7,336 bases of DNA. Source: Syntrophaceae bacterium (GTDB lineage: Bacteria; Desulfobacterota; Syntrophia; Syntrophales; UBA2185). Where the stretch lies: positions 1-7,336 of the forward strand of contig JAFNGM010000212.1 of the NCBI GenBank assembly GCA_017885225.1, written 5' to 3'. Position 1 is the stretch's first letter. Every line of letters begins with the position of its first letter. Positions 5,154 through 7,336 of this stretch are shown piece by piece. The notes beneath the pieces are model-generated. The model saw only the letters and a list, made by a program, of their open reading frames with translations, searched no databases and was not told the origin of the DNA. Made by a program: the position numbers and the translations under genes.

Positions 5154-7223
5154 ATGCGTCAGTCAAATAGTATAGTCAAAGTATACTTCGCCTGTACAAT
5201 TTTTCTTAGTGCGTTTCTTCTGTTTCTTGTCCAGCCCATGATCGCCAAGATGATCCTTCCATGGTTTGGCGGGACATCGACCGTGTGGATCACGTGCGTA
5301 CTTTTTTTTCAACTGGTCCTTCTGGGAGGGTATTTATACGCCCACGCTCTCAACAGCGGAGCGTCACCGGTAAGGCAGTTACTGATACACTCTTCGCTGT
5401 TGATAGTCAGTGTGTTTTTCTTGCCCGTTATTCCTTCGTCGAGCTGGAAACTTCCGACCAGCATCACGCCAAGTTTGTATATCATGGGATTATTGGTGGC
5501 TACTGTCGGCCTGCCCTATTTCTTACTCTCGACCACGAGTCCCCTTTTGCAGGCATGGTATGCCCGCAAATACAGCATGGCTCTTCCTTACAGGTTCTTT
5601 GCCCTTTCGAATCTGGCATCGCTGTTAGGCCTGCTCTCCTATCCTTTTTTAATAGAAACCACGCTGACCTTGCAGGGGCAGTCTACCATATGGTCGATTA
5701 CATACGGCGTTTTCGCCCTTCTCTGCACAACGATTTGCTTTTTCAGTACCCGTAACAGCAATCCTGACGCACCACCTGATATTGTTCCTTCGCCGGGCAT
5801 GGCAGACCCTCCCGGTTCAATACAGGCATCACCACCGAGCGTGAAAGACAAGGTGCTTTGGCTTTTGTTGTCAGCCTGTTCGTCCCTGCTTCTTCTTGCG
5901 ACTACGGATCACCTTTCGCAAAACATCGCTGCCATACCATTGCTTTGGATCTTGCCGCTCGGCCTCTACCTTCTGAGCTTTACCCTGTGTTTTGACCGGG
6001 ATGGATGGTACAGCCCTAAATGGTATTTCTGGATTGTGTTCATTACCCTTGTCGGAATGTCTTACGGTATAGGCAAGTGGGGAGTCGGCAGTGATATACG
6101 CGTCGTCATCTCCGCCTACTGCATTGGGTTGTTTTTTTGTTGCATGTTCTGTCACGGAGAGTTGGCGCGCAGAAAACCCGCGCCCCGCTACCTTACATCG
6201 TTTTATCTGTTAATCTCGGTCGGCGGGGCTTTAGGCAGCATTTTTGTCGTTCTCATTGCACCCAACATTTTTTCATTCTATTTTGAACTGCCCGTAGGGC
6301 TGATTCTCTGCGCGTGTCTTTTGCTTGCCGTAAATTTCCGCACGTGGTGGGTGACTGATGTTGTCTGTGCCGCATTGATTGTCCGTCTCCTTATTATCGC
6401 ATTTGTCCACATGCAGTTTTACAGCAATCCGGAAGGCATTCGCATGTTAGTGAGAAATTTTTACGGTCACCAGAGAGTCATTGAATATGATGTAGGCTCG
6501 GAGAATGAACACCGCACCCTCATCCATGGAACAATAACCCACGGCATTCAATTTACCGCGCCGGAAAAACGTTCCTGGCCGACGGCGTATTTTGGTCCGA
6601 AATCGGGGATTGGGATCGTACTGCAACAACTCTCTACGGGTCCGCGACGTGTCGGCATTGTCGGACTCGGAGCCGGAACAATGGCGGCGTACGCGCGCAA
6701 GGGTGACCACTACACATACTATGAGATCAACCCGCAGGTTGAAGACATCGCCAGAAAAGAATTCAGCTTTCTCTCTGACAGCCCGGGAATGGTTGAAATA
6801 AAAATTGGAGACGGGAGACTTTTACTGGAACAGGAACGGAATCAGCAATTTGATGTGCTCGCTGTTGACGCGTTCTCGGGTGACTCCATTCCTGTTCATT
6901 TGCTGACCGTAGAGGCGATAACGCTTTATTTCAGCCATCTGAAGCCTGACGGCATTTTGGCGTTTCATGTTTCCAATCTCTACCTTGATCTTCCACAGAT
7001 TATTGACAAGGCGGGCAAAGCGATCGGGAAGCATACCTTAGTGATAGTAAATCAGGAAGACGAGGTGCGGAAGATTTATCAGGCGGAATGGGTACTCATG
7101 GCCTCAAATCCGGCTGTTTTCAACGCTCCGGGAATCAAAAAAACCGGTACAAAGGTTATATCGAAATCCGGGCTCAAATTGTGGACCGACGATTACAGCA
7201 ATTTATTCCAGGCATTCCATTGA
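5154..7223 (+). CDS. Polytopic membrane protein with C-terminal spermidine-synthase-like domain
   Basis: A 689-residue fusion of a known but poorly understood family. Residues 1-420 hold about 12-13 hydrophobic helices (first near 9-31, 43-63, 74-94, 106-126, 146-166, 178-198), split by a proline-rich linker at 201-230. FLLFLVQPMIAKMILPWFGG at 21-40 is the family signature near the N-terminus. Then come RNFYG (434-438) and LIHGTITHGIQ (456-466), and from about 498 a Rossmann methyltransferase-like domain. That domain has VGLGAGT at 503-509, YEINP at 523-527 with acidic Glu524, GDGR at 552-555, DAFSGDSIP at 572-580 and a terminal WTDDYSNL at 677-684. It probably binds S-adenosylmethionine or its decarboxylated form, but the GGGDGG loop of true spermidine synthases is changed, so aminopropyl transfer is unproven. 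It starts 5 bases after the shikimate kinase stop; the nearest SD-like AAGGGG (5132-5137) is 16 bases away, which suggests coupled translation. Confidence 0.88.
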   Translation: MRQSNSIVKVYFACTIFLSAFLLFLVQPMIAKMILPWFGGTSTVWITCVLFFQLVLLGGYLYAHALNSGASPVRQLLIHSSLLIVSVFFLPVIPSSSWKLPTSITPSLYIMGLLVATVGLPYFLLSTTSPLLQAWYARKYSMALPYRFFALSNLASLLGLLSYPFLIETTLTLQGQSTIWSITYGVFALLCTTICFFSTRNSNPDAPPDIVPSPGMADPPGSIQASPPSVKDKVLWLLLSACSSLLLLATTDHLSQNIAAIPLLWILPLGLYLLSFTLCFDRDGWYSPKWYFWIVFITLVGMSYGIGKWGVGSDIRVVISAYCIGLFFCCMFCHGELARRKPAPRYLTSFYLLISVGGALGSIFVVLIAPNIFSFYFELPVGLILCACLLLAVNFRTWWVTDVVCAALIVRLLIIAFVHMQFYSNPEGIRMLVRNFYGHQRVIEYDVGSENEHRTLIHGTITHGIQFTAPEKRSWPTAYFGPKSGIGIVLQQLSTGPRRVGIVGLGAGTMAAYARKGDHYTYYEINPQVEDIARKEFSFLSDSPGMVEIKIGDGRLLLEQERNQQFDVLAVDAFSGDSIPVHLLTVEAITLYFSHLKPDGILAFHVSNLYLDLPQIIDKAGKAIGKHTLVIVNQEDEVRKIYQAEWVLMASNPAVFNAPGIKKTGTKVISKSGLKLWTDDYSNLFQAFH

Positions 7224-7265
7224 AATTAAGTAAATATTTGGATGTGGCTCCTCTCCCATGTGACT

Positions 7266-7310
7266 GCAAAAAGGATTCGAGGGTTCAGGGGCTCAAGTCA
7301 CTCGAATCCT
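7266..7310 (-). terminator. Probable rho-independent terminator for a leftward gene beyond the window
   Basis: AGGATTCGAG (7272-7281) and CTCGAATCCT (7301-7310) form a perfect 10-bp stem with a 19-base loop. Read leftward, the stem runs straight into a T-run (AAAAA at 7268-7272 on the + strand, partly in the stem base). Read rightward, no T-run follows. It therefore best fits the end of a convergent gene to the right, though the hairpin may also end the rightward operon, whose last stop lies 48 bases before the stem. Confidence 0.55.
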
Positions 7311-7325
7311 CGACCCCTTGAATCC
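7273..7325. repeat. Palindromic array of degenerate 8-base units
   Basis: Three octamers GGATTCGA, GGGTTCAG, GGGCTCAA (7273-7296), a five-base centre GTCAC (7297-7301), then three octamers TCGAATCC, TCGACCCC, TTGAATCC (7302-7325). The left three are, in reverse complement, variants of the same unit, roughly YYGARYCC. The element is thus both tandem (period 8) and palindromic, and its arms can pair in more than one register. This is the look of a dispersed intergenic palindromic repeat, but only one copy is in the window. Confidence 0.6.
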
Positions 7326-7336
7326 TGGAGAAGAGA

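Noticed and set aside
7088..7321. Open frame of 77 codons reaching the right edge (+)
   Set aside because: Overlaps the conserved end of the membrane protein out of frame and then runs through the palindromic repeat; no support as a gene.
7273..7325. CRISPR array
   Set aside because: Units are 8 bases with no spacers and alternate in orientation about a centre; the structure is palindromic, not a repeat-spacer array.

Overview
The window looks like ordinary bacterial chromosome with roughly balanced base composition. A sigma-54-type two-component system, an AroH-class chorismate mutase beside a shikimate kinase, and a sugar aminotransferase of the KdnA-like DegT type together suggest an anaerobic, Gram-negative-like lineage such as Desulfobacterota (Syntrophus-like). 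This placement is inference from gene content only; a Firmicutes or Nitrospirota source is not excluded.

Layout. Positions 1-2520 (+) carry a membrane sensor histidine kinase, cut by the left window edge, and 12 bases downstream its probable partner, an NtrC-family sigma-54 activator with receiver, AAA+ and Fis-type DNA-binding domains. A perfect 11-bp hairpin at 2520-2553 separates this pair from a convergent DegT/DnrJ/EryC1/StrS aminotransferase (2578-3783, -). A divergent intergenic region of 330 bases (3784-4113) follows. It holds a good sigma-70 promoter pointing right, with a perfect 16-bp palindrome between its -35 and -10 elements (a likely operator), and then a transcribed leader with a 10-bp hairpin.

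That promoter appears to drive a three-gene operon: AroH-type chorismate mutase (4114-4509), shikimate kinase (4606-5148) and, 5 bases later, a large membrane protein fused to a spermidine-synthase-like domain (5154-7223). The first two act in the pathway to chorismate and on to prephenate, the phenylalanine/tyrosine branch. The role of the third in this setting is unknown. The right edge (7266-7325) has a palindromic structure built from degenerate 8-base units, part of which looks like a terminator for a leftward gene beyond the window.

No tRNA, rRNA, CRISPR array, insertion sequence or clear foreign island was seen. The most interesting items are the operator-like palindrome with the leader hairpin, the octamer-built palindrome at the right end, and the membrane-bound aminopropyltransferase-like protein placed in an aromatic amino acid operon.
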